Part shown: piece after piece, positions 29,774 through 38,699 of the stretch | How the letters are laid out: each line of letters opens with the position of its first letter | Numbering within the stretch: position 1 is the first letter of the stretch | NCBI GenBank assembly: GCA_026002855.1 | Contig: BPGD01000001.1 | Span: forward strand, 3,728,001 to 3,792,000 | Reading direction: 5' to 3' | DNA from: Bryobacteraceae bacterium | GTDB lineage: Bacteria; Acidobacteriota; Terriglobia; Bryobacterales; Bryobacteraceae | DNA: 64,000 nucleotides | Position numbers and translations under genes: made by a program | The notes under the pieces: model-generated | The model's database searches: none | Seen by the model: only the letters and a program-made list of their open reading frames with translations | What the model was told of the DNA's origin: nothing

Positions 29774-30562
29774 CTACTTCTCGATCACCGCCTCCCAGCG
29801 GCAGCCGGCGTCCTGCCCGCAGCTCTGCGCCGTACCCTTTATCGTCCTGCCATCGGGCTGGACCCACCCCTCGTAGGTTTCTCTGGCGCCCGGATTGTAG
29901 ATGCGGACGTATGCCCCGTCCCATGTGCGCAGGTCCATCAAGCCCTCCGTGCGCGCCCCCGATTTCCGGTCACGGTAGGAGAAGCGCACGGACTGCCCCT
30001 CGAACGTCCACGTGCCTTCCCACTGGTAGCCTGGCGTCGTCAGATCCAGGACCCGCCACACCCTGCCGGGGTTGGCCCGCACGCCGTCGCTGCGCCCCGG
30101 CCCAGAAGGCCGCGGCGCAGGCGTTGCCGTCGCCACCTGGGCCACGCCTTTGGCCGCCGGCTTCCAGTCGGCCACCACCCGGAATCCGCATGCGACCGCC
30201 TTGCCGCACCACTCCGCCTTGCCCCGGATCGTCCGCCCGTCGCTCTGAATGACGCCCGTCGCCGCGTAGGTCCGCACCGTCCCGTCCAAAGGCACCAGGA
30301 CCCTCATTCGCACGTCGTTTCCCTCAATCGAGAGGATTTCCACCGTCCAGGTGGCCGGGCGTCCTTTGGCATCGGAATAAAAAACGCGGAAGCGCGCCGA
30401 CTCGCCCTCGCGCACCCACTTGCCCTTCAGCACCAGCGACGTGGAATTCCACTCCTCGGCCTGCCATTCGCGGCCCAGGTCGCCGCCGCGGGGCATGGAA
30501 GGGTTCTGCGCCCCGGCCAGCAGGCAGGCCAGCAGAAGGCAGCTCAGGCCCCGTCCAGGCAT
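29774..30562 (-). CDS. Secreted protein with two tandem DUF-like repeats
   Basis: A 262-residue protein with a signal peptide (GRGLSCLLLACLLAGAQ). Two domains of about 95 residues share the pattern W..E/K..W, R.FR.FYSDAKGR / RFSYRDRKSGA, then VQ/IQ-DGRTI-KG and a cysteine pair (WCGKAVACGFR versus SCGQDAGCRWE). A Pro/Gly-rich linker joins them. The conserved cysteines may form a disulfide in each repeat. No function recognised. The start at 30562 lies inside the end of the upstream Sua5-like gene, a 19-base overlap. Confidence 0.7.
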   Translation of the reverse strand: MPGRGLSCLLLACLLAGAQNPSMPRGGDLGREWQAEEWNSTSLVLKGKWVREGESARFRVFYSDAKGRPATWTVEILSIEGNDVRMRVLVPLDGTVRTYAATGVIQSDGRTIRGKAEWCGKAVACGFRVVADWKPAAKGVAQVATATPAPRPSGPGRSDGVRANPGRVWRVLDLTTPGYQWEGTWTFEGQSVRFSYRDRKSGARTEGLMDLRTWDGAYVRIYNPGARETYEGWVQPDGRTIKGTAQSCGQDAGCRWEAVIEK

Positions 30563-31182
30563 TCTGCGATCTCCCGTTCCGGAATGCTGCCTTCGCGGAT
30601 GATGCGCCATGCCGGTTCGGTAATGTCCACCGTGGTCGCGCCGCTGCCCACGCAGGTTCCGCCGTCCAGCACCAGGTCGATGCGCCCATCCAGCACGGCA
30701 AATGTTTCAATGCCGGACCGGCATGTCGGCTGGCCGCTGACATTGGCCGACGTGCCGATCAGAGGCTGTCCGAGCCATTCGATCAGCGCCTCCGCCACCC
30801 GCGACCGCGGCTGCCGCAGGGCAAGCCGCCCGGTGTTGCCTGTTACCTTCAGCGGGACCCGCGCCGACGCCGGCACGATGATCGACAGCGGGCCCGGCCA
30901 GAACCGCCGCGCCAGCAGATAGAACCGCGCCGGCAGCTCAGCGGCCAGCTCTTCGGCCATGAAAAAATCGCTCACCAGCAGCGGCAGCGAACGCTGCGTC
31001 TCGCGTCCCTTGGCCGCAAAGACGCGGCCCACCGCATGCAGGTTGAAGGGGTCGGCCACCAGCGTGTAGAGCGCATCCGTGGGAATGGCGACGATCTGCC
31101 CGCGCCGGATGGCGATGGCCGCGCGTTCCACCGCCTCCACGGCGGGTTGCTCGGGGTCGATTTCAATCAGGTCGGTGGCCAC
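30544..31182 (-). CDS. Sua5/YrdC-type L-threonylcarbamoyladenylate synthase
   Basis: A 212-residue YrdC-fold protein: GQIVAIPTDALYTLVADP, AAKGRETQRSLPLLV, FWPGPLSIIV, ALRQPRS and GTSANVSGQPT. It makes threonylcarbamoyl-AMP for the t6A37 modification of ANN-decoding tRNAs. It is of short TsaC type without the C-terminal Sua5 domain, although some YrdC paralogues of this size (YciO) have other roles. It is 28 bases downstream of the MTHFR fusion gene. Confidence 0.9.
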   Translation of the reverse strand: MATDLIEIDPEQPAVEAVERAAIAIRRGQIVAIPTDALYTLVADPFNLHAVGRVFAAKGRETQRSLPLLVSDFFMAEELAAELPARFYLLARRFWPGPLSIIVPASARVPLKVTGNTGRLALRQPRSRVAEALIEWLGQPLIGTSANVSGQPTCRSGIETFAVLDGRIDLVLDGGTCVGSGATTVDITEPAWRIIREGSIPEREIAECLDGA

Positions 31183-31209
31183 GGGATGCTCCGGTGCAAA
31201 TCTGCCAGT

Positions 31210-33087
31210 CTAGCGCGGCCCTGTTGCGCGGGCAACCTCGATGGCGAGCTCGTAGCGGCCGAACGGCGCGCTCAATTGCACGCCTTGAACCATCGGCCGC
31301 ACCCGCCGCACCATCTCCTGCGCAATCGCCACGCCCTCCCGCCGGGCCTGCTCCGGGTCCTTCGCCGCGCGCATCCTCTCCATGAACTCCTCCGGCACCG
31401 GCACACGCAGCTCGTTCACCATGAACTCGGCATTGCGCAGCGACGTCAGCGGCCAGATGCCGGCGATCACCGGAATGCGAAACGGCGCGATGCGCTCGAG
31501 AAACCTCTCGAGCAGCGTCACGTCAAACACCGGCTGCGTGATGATGAACTCCGCCCCGGCCAGCACCTTCCACTCCGTCCGCCGGATCTCCTCCTCGATG
31601 TTCAGCGCGCCCGGGTTGGCGCCCACGCCCAGCACCAGCCCCGTCTGGCTGCCGAACGGATGTCCGCCGATGTCCAGCCCCTGGTTCAGGTTGTTGACAA
31701 TGTTGCACAGGCCGATGGAATCGACATCGAACACGGCCGTTGCGTTCGGATAGGCGCCCATCCGCGGCGGGTCGCCGGTGATGCACAGAATGTTGCGCAG
31801 CCCGGCCGCATAGGCCCCCAGCAATTCGCTCTGGATTCCAAGAATATTCCGGTCCCGGCAGCAGAAATGGAGCACCGTTTCGATGCCCGCCTCGCGTTCA
31901 ATGAGCTGGCAGGTCACCTGGGCGCTCATCCGCGCGCTGGCGCGCGGGCCGTCCGGCACGTTGATGGCGTCGATCCCCGCCTCCCGGCACATTTTTGCGC
32001 CGGCGATTTCGCGCGAGGCATCCACGCCCCGCGGCGGTAGAATTTCCACGAAAACGACGAATTTTCCCGCAGCGATTTTCGCGCCCAGCGGCGATTTTTC
32101 CGCGAGGGGAATTTTCGGCAGCGCCTGCTTTTTCTCCGCCGGCGCCTGCGCCGGGACCACCGCTTCCCGCAGCCCCGGCTGAAGGCTGCGCGCCTCGCTG
32201 GCGATCGCCTTGATGTGCTCCGGCGTCGTCCCGCAGCAACCGCCGACGATCTTCACGCCTGCCCAGAGCATCCGCCGCGCGTACTGCGCCATGTACTCGG
32301 GCGAGCTCAGGTAGATGTTGCGGCCCTCGATCCGCACCGGCAGCCCGGCATTGGGCATCGCCGAAAGCGGCTTCTTCGTCAGCGGCAGCATCCGCTCCAG
32401 CGTCTCCAGCGTCGGTTTCGGCCCCACCGAACAGTTCAGGCCGATCACGTCCGCCGGCAGCTCGTCCAGAAAACGCGTGAACGTCTCCGTGTCGGCCCCA
32501 TCCGGCAGCCGCCCCTCCTCGTCCGCCGTCACCTGGGCGATGATCACCATCTCCGGCCCGGCCGCTTCGCGCCCGGCAAGCACCGCTTCGCGCAGCTCGG
32601 CCAGGTTCGAGAACGTCTCGAAGATCAGCAGGTCGACGCCCTCATCGAGCAGCGCGTCAATCTGCTCGCGGAACATCGCACGCGCTTCCTCATATGAGGT
32701 GGGCCCCAGCGGCTCGATGTGAATTCCCAACGGTCCCACCGCACCGGCCACGAACACGCGTCTCCCTTCCGCCGCCGCCTGCCGCGCCAGCCGCACGCCG
32801 GCCCGGTTGATCTCCGTCACCCTGCCGGCCAGCCCGAAGCCGCCCAGATGGGCCCGCGTCGCGCCAAATGTGTTCGTCTCCAGGATCTCCGCGCCCGCCC
32901 GCACGTAGTCCAGGTGCACGCCCAGCACCATCTGCGGCGCGCTCAGGTTCAGCTCGTCGAAGCAGCGGTTGATGAAAGCGCCCCGCGCGTACAGCATCGT
33001 GCCCATGGCCCCGTCGGCCACCAGAGCGCGCCGCCCGAGAAGCTCGCGAAATTCGGCTGTGCGGGAAATTCTGGAGGTACTGCCCAT
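31210..33087 (-). CDS. Bifunctional homocysteine S-methyltransferase/methylenetetrahydrofolate reductase
   Basis: A 625-residue fusion. Residues about 15-300 are a homocysteine methyltransferase barrel (DGAMGTMLY, ETNTFGA, zinc motif GGCCGTTPEH). Residues about 335-625 are MetF-like, with FVEILPPRGVD, INVPDGPRAS, ITGDPPR and FIITQPVFD. It resembles Bacillus YitJ. It should reduce methylene-THF to methyl-THF and transfer a methyl group to homocysteine. It would feed methyl-THF to the separate MetH at 14103-17642, since I saw no stand-alone metF in the window. An fpg gene lies ten bases upstream on the same strand. Confidence 0.94.
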   Translation of the reverse strand: MGSTSRISRTAEFRELLGRRALVADGAMGTMLYARGAFINRCFDELNLSAPQMVLGVHLDYVRAGAEILETNTFGATRAHLGGFGLAGRVTEINRAGVRLARQAAAEGRRVFVAGAVGPLGIHIEPLGPTSYEEARAMFREQIDALLDEGVDLLIFETFSNLAELREAVLAGREAAGPEMVIIAQVTADEEGRLPDGADTETFTRFLDELPADVIGLNCSVGPKPTLETLERMLPLTKKPLSAMPNAGLPVRIEGRNIYLSSPEYMAQYARRMLWAGVKIVGGCCGTTPEHIKAIASEARSLQPGLREAVVPAQAPAEKKQALPKIPLAEKSPLGAKIAAGKFVVFVEILPPRGVDASREIAGAKMCREAGIDAINVPDGPRASARMSAQVTCQLIEREAGIETVLHFCCRDRNILGIQSELLGAYAAGLRNILCITGDPPRMGAYPNATAVFDVDSIGLCNIVNNLNQGLDIGGHPFGSQTGLVLGVGANPGALNIEEEIRRTEWKVLAGAEFIITQPVFDVTLLERFLERIAPFRIPVIAGIWPLTSLRNAEFMVNELRVPVPEEFMERMRAAKDPEQARREGVAIAQEMVRRVRPMVQGVQLSAPFGRYELAIEVARATGPR

Positions 33088-33097
33088 GCCCCTGTCT

Positions 33098-33889
33098 CTA
33101 TTTTTGGCACTTCGGACAATGGTATGTCGAGCGGCCGCCCTGTGGCGTGCGCCGCACCGCCGTGCCGCAGCGCCGGCAGGGCGCGCCCTCCCGCCCGTAC
33201 ACGGCCACCGGATAAAATTCCCCCTCGGCGAAGCCGCCCGGCCGCTCGTAGGCGGCCCGCACCGACTCGAGCGCCGCCGTCAGCACCTTCCGGATCGCGC
33301 GGTGCAGCCGTTCCACGCGCGCCCGGGACAGGCTCCGCGCCGGCCGCAACGGACTGATGCCCGCCTCAAACAGCGCTTCCGCCGCATAAATGTTGCCCAG
33401 CCCGGCTACGGTGCGCTGATCCATCAGCCAGATCTTCGCCGCACGCGCCGTGCGCTGCGCCGACTCGTACAGGTACGCGGAAGTAAACGCTTCGCTGAAA
33501 GGTTCCGGCCCCAGATCCCGGAACAATTCGGCTTCTTCCTGTTCTGGATGGACCGAGATCCGCGCCAGCGCCCGCGGGTCGTCGAGCACGACGGCGCGCC
33601 CGTCGTCGAGTTCAAACCACGCCCGCACCGTGTGCGGCCGCAGCCGCGCGTCCGGCAGCAGGCGCAGGTCGCCGCTCAGCCGCAGGTGCGCCCGCGCAAA
33701 CCAGCCGCCTTCCAGCCGCAGCAGCAGGTTCTTGCCCCGGCGTTCCACCGCCGTGATCACGCGCCCCACCGCGCGGCGGCCGTGGATCATCGCCGTCGGC
33801 CGCTCCTGCCGCGCGCGCACGATCCGCGCCCACGGCGCCGCCGCCCGCAGCCGGTCCGCCACTGCTTCCACCTCCGGCAGCTCAGGCAC
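33098..33889 (-). CDS. mutM: Formamidopyrimidine-DNA glycosylase family protein (Fpg/MutM)
   Basis: A 263-residue protein with the catalytic N-terminus (M)PELPEVE (P2, E3), the lysine K53 in RRGKN, and the C-terminal zinc finger with CRRCG and YHCPKC. DQRTVAGLGNIYAAEALF is the helix-two-turn-helix segment. It removes oxidised purines such as 8-oxoguanine. An Nei-type specificity is possible, but the motif set favours Fpg. Its ATG directly abuts the stop of the SAM hydrolase-family gene at 33890. Confidence 0.93.
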   Translation of the reverse strand: MPELPEVEAVADRLRAAAPWARIVRARQERPTAMIHGRRAVGRVITAVERRGKNLLLRLEGGWFARAHLRLSGDLRLLPDARLRPHTVRAWFELDDGRAVVLDDPRALARISVHPEQEEAELFRDLGPEPFSEAFTSAYLYESAQRTARAAKIWLMDQRTVAGLGNIYAAEALFEAGISPLRPARSLSRARVERLHRAIRKVLTAALESVRAAYERPGGFAEGEFYPVAVYGREGAPCRRCGTAVRRTPQGGRSTYHCPKCQK

Positions 33890-34684
33890 TCACCACACCT
33901 CCACGTCCACTGGCGCGCCGATGCCCACGCCCAGCTTCTTCGCCGCCGAGCCCCGCTTCACTGACACTTCCACCGTTCCCGAGCTTCCCGCAATCAGGAA
34001 TGCCTCTCCGTCCGGCGCCTCCTCGTAGAACCGGCACACCCGCGTGATCCGCTCAAAACCCACCGCCGCCTGAATGCCCCGTACCGCCGGCGGAAGAAAT
34101 TCTTCCGAAGGCAGGTTGGTGATCAGGTTGCCAAAGCGGTCAATGTGCATGACCCGGCCCAGCCAGAACCGCCGCCCGGTCCGCACTGGGTCGAGCGGCG
34201 GCAGCCGCACCGGGTCGCGCACCAACCGCCCGAGCTTTGACGCCGGCACGCCGGCGGCCAGGTGGGCCGCCGCCGGGGCAAAAACATCCCGCCCGTGAAA
34301 TGTCTGGCTCACCGCTGCCAACCGGTGCTTTTCGCTTGTGATCGCCCGCGCCTTCGCGCCCTTTTCAGCCAGGACCTCCGTGAACAGCCCGTTGTCCGGC
34401 CCGATGAAGACCTGCCCGCCCGCCTCCACGCACAGCGCCCGCCGCGCGCTGCCGACGCCCGGGTCCACCACGCAGACAAAGATCGTGCCCTTCGGAAAAT
34501 ACGGGCGCGACACCCGCAGCAGAAACCGCGCCTGGTCGATCTCCTGCGGCTGCACCTCGTGACACAGGTCCACCACACGCGCCGCCGGCGCAATGCCCGC
34601 AATCACGCCCTTCATCACACCCACAAATGGATCCTGCCAGCCAAAATCCGTCAGCAGTGCGATCAGGCGTCCGCCGCGCATCAT
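33890..34684 (-). CDS. SAM hydroxide adenosyltransferase (DUF62) family protein
   Basis: A 264-residue protein starting RLIALLTDFGWQDPFVGVMKGVI, with VVDPGVGS, FIGPDNGLF and HIDRFGNLITNLP, the DUF62/SAM hydrolase signature. Known members split S-adenosylmethionine into adenosine and methionine using hydroxide; relatives are the halogenases. Adjacent ATGs at 34684 and 34681 fit the family start; a longer ORF overlaps the cysteine desulfurase start and is rejected. It is divergent from the desulfurase (24-base gap), and the next gene downstream is fpg. Confidence 0.9.
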   Translation of the reverse strand: MMRGGRLIALLTDFGWQDPFVGVMKGVIAGIAPAARVVDLCHEVQPQEIDQARFLLRVSRPYFPKGTIFVCVVDPGVGSARRALCVEAGGQVFIGPDNGLFTEVLAEKGAKARAITSEKHRLAAVSQTFHGRDVFAPAAAHLAAGVPASKLGRLVRDPVRLPPLDPVRTGRRFWLGRVMHIDRFGNLITNLPSEEFLPPAVRGIQAAVGFERITRVCRFYEEAPDGEAFLIAGSSGTVEVSVKRGSAAKKLGVGIGAPVDVEVW

Positions 34685-34708
34685 AAAATCAGAATAGCTG
34701 GGGTTTCC

Positions 34709-35806
34709 ATGCGGTATTTCGATCACAACGCCACCACCCCTGTTGCGCCCGAGGCGCTCGCCGCCTTTTCGCGCGCCTGCCTGGAAACCTTCGGCAACCC
34801 CTCCTCCATTCATACTCCCGGACAGCAGGCGCGCCACGCGCTGGAGGCGGCGCGCGAGTCCCTGGCCCGAATGCTCGGCTGCGCTTCGCGCGAAGTCGTC
34901 TTCACTTCCGGCGGCACCGAGTCAGATAACCTCGCCATCCTCGGCGCGCCCGAAGGCCACATGATCACGACCGCCATCGAGCACCCGGCCGTGCTCGCTG
35001 CGGCCGCCCTCCGCCAGGCCACCATTGTGCGCGTGGATGGCAGCGGCCGCGTGGATCCGGACGAAATCCGCCGCGCGCTGCGTCCGGACACGAAGCTCAT
35101 CTCTGTGATGCACGCCAACAACGAGACCGGCGTCCTCCAGCCCGTCGAAGAGATCGCCGCCATCGCGCGCGAGGCCGGCGCGCTGTTCCACTCCGATGGC
35201 GTGCAGGCCGCCGGCCGCATCCCGGTCAACGTGCGCGCGCTCGGCGTGGATCTGTACACGATCAGTGGCCATAAGTTCAACGCGCCGAAAGGCGTCGGCG
35301 CACTCTATGTCCGCGAGGGCATTCGGCTCCGGCCGCGCCAGGTGGGCGGCCGCCATGAGCGCGAGCGCCGCGCCGGCACCGAGAACGTCCCGGGCGCCGT
35401 GGCCATGGCCACCGCAGCCGAACTCCCACGGCCGGAGACGGGCCCGCTGCGGGACCGCTTCGAGCAGATGGTGCTCGAGCGGATCCCCGACGTCATCATC
35501 CACGGCCGCCACGTGCCGCGCGTGCCGAACACGAGCTGCCTCGCCTTTGCCGGCATCGAGGCCGAAGCACTGGTGATCGCCCTCGATCTGGCGGGCTTCG
35601 CCGTCAGCACCGGCGCAGCGTGCTCGTCAGGCGCCACACGCCCGTCGCATGTGCTGGAAGCCATGGGCGTGCCGGCGCCGCTGGCCCGCGCCACCATCCG
35701 CGTCTCCATGGGACGCGGCACCACGCTCGAAGACGTCACCGCGCTTGTCGGCGCCCTCGAGGCCGCTGTAGCGCGTCTCCGAAAGCTGAGCCCGGCCTAT
35801 GCGTGA
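34709..35806 (+). CDS. Cysteine desulfurase (NifS/IscS/YrvO type)
   Basis: A 365-residue PLP enzyme: N-terminus [20 protein letters not shown], the PLP lysine K189 in [10 protein letters not shown], and the catalytic cysteine C305 in GAACSSGAT. It takes sulfur from cysteine onto C305 for transfer. It overlaps the mnmA start by eight bases, which suggests a dedicated sulfur donor for tRNA thiolation, as with Bacillus YrvO-MnmA. The ATG at 34709 is the family start. The ORF upstream to 34262 is antisense to the SAM hydrolase gene and is ignored. Confidence 0.94.
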   Translation: MRYFDHNATTPVAPEALAAFSRACLETFGNPSSIHTPGQQARHALEAARESLARMLGCASREVVFTSGGTESDNLAILGAPEGHMITTAIEHPAVLAAAALRQATIVRVDGSGRVDPDEIRRALRPDTKLISVMHANNETGVLQPVEEIAAIAREAGALFHSDGVQAAGRIPVNVRALGVDLYTISGHKFNAPKGVGALYVREGIRLRPRQVGGRHERERRAGTENVPGAVAMATAAELPRPETGPLRDRFEQMVLERIPDVIIHGRHVPRVPNTSCLAFAGIEAEALVIALDLAGFAVSTGAACSSGATRPSHVLEAMGVPAPLARATIRVSMGRGTTLEDVTALVGALEAAVARLRKLSPAYA

Positions 35807-36935
35807 TATCCCTCCCGGCGCCCTGATTGCGGTGGCGATGTCCGGCGGCGTCGACTCGTCCACCACTGCGGCGCTGCTCCGCGAGCAGGGCCACCGCGTC
35901 ATCGGACTCACCATGCAGCTCTGGAACCAGCGGCGGCTGCCCGGACTCCAGGGCGAAGCCGCCACCGGGCGCTGCTGCTCGCTCGATGACGTCTACGATG
36001 CCCGCTCCGTCGCCGCCCGCCTCGGCATCCCCCATTACGTCGTCAATCTCGAAGAGGACTTCGAACGCACCGTCGTCCAGCCGTTTGTCGAAGAATATCT
36101 CTCCGGCCGCACGCCCATTCCGTGCACCCGCTGCAACCACTACATCAAGTTCGACCGCTTCCTCGAACTCGCCGCCGGCGCAGGCGCTGACTTCATCGCC
36201 ACCGGCCACTATGCGCGCATCGACTACGATGCCCGCACCGGCAGATACCGTCTGCTGCGCGGCGTGGACGCCACCAAGGACCAGACCTATTTTCTCTGGG
36301 GCCTGAAGCAGGAGCAGATGGCGAAGACGCTGTTTCCGCTGGGCGGCCTCACCAAGCCTCAGGTTCGCGAGCTGGCCGCGCGGCTGGGCGTCCCGGTGGC
36401 GCAGAAAGAAGACTCTCAGGAGATCTGCTTCGTTCCCAACGGCGACTATGCCGCCTTTATCGAGGCCTACTACGCCGAGCGCGGCCAGTCGCTGCCCCAG
36501 GTGGAAGGCGAGATCGTCGATTTGAGCGGCCGCGTCCTGGCCCGCCATCGCGGCGTGCACCGCTTCACCGTCGGCCAGCGCAAGGGCCTCGGCGTCGCGG
36601 CCGGCGAACCGCTTTATGTGATCCAGACGGACCCGGCCGCACAGCGCGTCGTCGTCGGCCGCGAGGAAGAGCTGCTGCGCCGTCGGCTCGCCGCGTGCGA
36701 AGTCAACTGGGTGTCGATTGAGCCCATCCGCGAGCCGCGCCGCGCGCAGGTCAAGATCCGCTACAAGCACGAGGCGGCGCCCGCCACGGTCTATCCTACC
36801 GGCGACGACACGCGCGTTGAAATCGTCTTCGACGAGCCCCAGCGCGCCATCACCCCCGGCCAGGCCGCCGTACTCTATGACGGCGACATCCTCCTCGCTG
36901 GCGGCTGGATCGAGAGCGCGGACGGGACAGCCTGA
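35799..36935 (+). CDS. mnmA: tRNA-specific 2-thiouridylase MnmA
   Basis: A 378-residue protein with the PP-loop SGGVDSS at 15-21, GLTMQLWNQ, the catalytic cysteine motif [12 protein letters not shown], the second cysteine in [12 protein letters not shown], and the C-terminal beta domains. It installs the 2-thio group on U34 of Lys, Glu and Gln tRNAs, using sulfur from a cysteine desulfurase. Full length. It is coupled to the desulfurase gene by an eight-base overlap. Confidence 0.96.
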   Translation: MRDIPPGALIAVAMSGGVDSSTTAALLREQGHRVIGLTMQLWNQRRLPGLQGEAATGRCCSLDDVYDARSVAARLGIPHYVVNLEEDFERTVVQPFVEEYLSGRTPIPCTRCNHYIKFDRFLELAAGAGADFIATGHYARIDYDARTGRYRLLRGVDATKDQTYFLWGLKQEQMAKTLFPLGGLTKPQVRELAARLGVPVAQKEDSQEICFVPNGDYAAFIEAYYAERGQSLPQVEGEIVDLSGRVLARHRGVHRFTVGQRKGLGVAAGEPLYVIQTDPAAQRVVVGREEELLRRRLAACEVNWVSIEPIREPRRAQVKIRYKHEAAPATVYPTGDDTRVEIVFDEPQRAITPGQAAVLYDGDILLAGGWIESADGTA

Positions 36936-37098
36936 CCAGGGGCTTCCCGAAATGGGGCAGGCCCCGCGTGAGAGTTCGTTCTCGTACCGCTTCCCGCTGC
37001 TTCGGTCGCGGCTCTGACGCGCACGCTTCGCGCCATCCCACACGCGGCTCAGAAGGGCAGCGCCCGGCGACTTTCCCTTGCCGCCCGCACGTCTTCCT

Positions 37099-37974
37099 CT
37101 ACGCTCGAAGGGCGGCGCGGCGCCGCGCTGTGGCCACGTACTGCGCCTGATAATCGGCGACCGCTTTGGCCAGCTCGTGCGCGACGGTCCAGTCCGTGCG
37201 GATCGAGAGTCCTTCGACGGAGGCTACCGGGAGGACATCGCGGGTGGTGGAGGTGACAAAAAGCCCGTCGGCGCGTTCGAGGTCTTCCAGCGTCAGGGCC
37301 CGCTCGCTCAGGCGGATGCCGGGGACGCGGATCACCTCCAGCAGCAGCTCGCGGGTAATGCCGGGCAGGCAGCCGGAATCGAGCGGCGGCGTGACCGCCT
37401 CGCGGCCGAAGACGGCGAAGATGTTGGCGGAGGTGCACTCGCTCACCTCGCCCCGTTCGTTCAGCAGGATCACTTCATCGAGTCCGCGGGCGTGCGCCTC
37501 CTCGTACCAGACCAGGTTCATGGCCCACGAGGCCGACTTGGTTCCGGCAAAGGGCGAAGCCGCGTGGCGGCCTTGCGGGACGATGCCGAGCCGGGCGCTT
37601 TCGCCCCAGGGCTGAAGCGGGGCAGTGAAGGCGACGAGATCGAAGTCGCGCGCAATGCCAGGCCCTTCCCAGACGGTGCCGCGGTTGCGCATCACCAGCA
37701 CGCGCATGGCGGCGTCATAAGCGTGGTTGGCCTCGACCAGGCGCAGGAGTTGCTGTTCGAGTTCAGCCGGAGGCCAAGGGAAGGGAACGCGCAGCAGGTC
37801 GGCATCGCGGCGCATGCGCGCCCAGTGGCGGTCGAAGGCGAACAGAACGCCACTGATGACGCGCAGCGTCGAGAAGATGCCCCAGCCGGTGAACAGGCCC
37901 ACCTGTCCGGGGCGAAGGGCGACCTGATCGGCAGGAAGTATTTCGCCAGAGATGAGAACGCTGGGGTGGATCAC
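37099..37974 (-). CDS. Class IV PLP aminotransferase (branched-chain/ADC-lyase type)
   Basis: A protein of about 291 residues starting with GTG at 37974 (VIHPSVLISGEILPADQ). It carries the class IV pattern GLFTGWGIFSTLRV, the PLP lysine in GTKSASWAMN, EVILLNERGEVSECTSANIFAV and PPLDSGCLPGITRELLLE. Members are branched-chain aminotransferases, D-amino acid aminotransferases or 4-amino-4-deoxychorismate lyases; I cannot pick one by eye. The ORF continues to 38592, but that extension overlaps a + strand gene and is Arg/Ser-rich. Confidence 0.88.
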   Translation of the reverse strand: MIHPSVLISGEILPADQVALRPGQVGLFTGWGIFSTLRVISGVLFAFDRHWARMRRDADLLRVPFPWPPAELEQQLLRLVEANHAYDAAMRVLVMRNRGTVWEGPGIARDFDLVAFTAPLQPWGESARLGIVPQGRHAASPFAGTKSASWAMNLVWYEEAHARGLDEVILLNERGEVSECTSANIFAVFGREAVTPPLDSGCLPGITRELLLEVIRVPGIRLSERALTLEDLERADGLFVTSTTRDVLPVASVEGLSIRTDWTVAHELAKAVADYQAQYVATARRRAALRA

Positions 37975-38068
37975 GAACCCAGTGTATCGGACGCAGCCTG
38001 TGGACAGGCGCGTTCGACGGAATGCGACTGTCCGGACCGGCGGGCTGCAGTGCGCGAATCGGAGTAGA

Positions 38069-38386
38069 ATGTCGATTGCCATGGCCAAAGGCGAGACGTT
38101 CGAGCTTGAGTGCCCGTGCTGCGGAGCGACGCTGCGGGTAAACGCCGCGCTGAAATCGGTGATCAGCTTCCAGGAGAAGCCGAAGCCCAAGGCGATTGAA
38201 GATCTCCAACAGGGCCTGAGCCTGATCAAGGAAGCCGAACGGCGCCGCGAAGAAGCCTTCCAGAAGTCCTTCGAGCAGATGAAGGCTTCGAAGGACGTGC
38301 TTTCGGCGAAATTCGATGAGCTGCTGAAGAAGGCGAAAGAAGACGATCCCTCCAAACCGCCGCCGAAGCCGGTGGGGCTGGAGTGA
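38069..38386 (+). CDS. Small zinc-ribbon-like coiled-coil protein
   Basis: A protein of about 105 residues. The N-terminus has a lone ECPCCGATLRV motif, half of a zinc ribbon. The rest is a charged helix (EDLQQGLSLIKEAERRREEAFQKS to FDELLKKAKE), probably a coiled coil, with a Pro/Lys tail. GGAG lies five bases before the ATG at 38069; a second ATG lies at 38081. No family recognised. It is divergent from the aminotransferase gene. Confidence 0.7.
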   Translation: MSIAMAKGETFELECPCCGATLRVNAALKSVISFQEKPKPKAIEDLQQGLSLIKEAERRREEAFQKSFEQMKASKDVLSAKFDELLKKAKEDDPSKPPPKPVGLE

Positions 38387-38699
38387 GGAGCGCGGCTCCG
38401 TTCTGGCCGAGTTGCGGGTTGGCAGGATCCCTGCTCGGTGAAACCGGAAGGATGGCCGGGCGACGTGTGTGTCCAGCATCCGGCGCTACGGAGGTGAAAC
38501 CGGCCGTGCGAGTCCCGCCCACGCTCGAAGTCCGGATACCGCCAAGCCCGCTGCGGACTGATCCGGGTTGCTAGAAGGCGGCACGGGCGCACAACGGGGA
38601 GCGCGGCAGGCCGAGGGCGTGTTGAGGCAGGCCTGCCGGTTGCACAAAGCCGGTTTCCCGGCCAGAATCGAGCCGGACCTGGTATAGAATAAACCCAAC
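38387..38699. other. 313-base intergenic region with short repeats
   Basis: No gene is supported. It contains a direct repeat GGTGAAACCGG at 38438-38448 and 38493-38503, and a perfect 12-base palindrome GGCAGGCCTGCC at 38626-38637. TATAGAAT at 38683-38690 could be a -10 box for the next gene, but no well-spaced -35 is visible. Confidence 0.4.
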
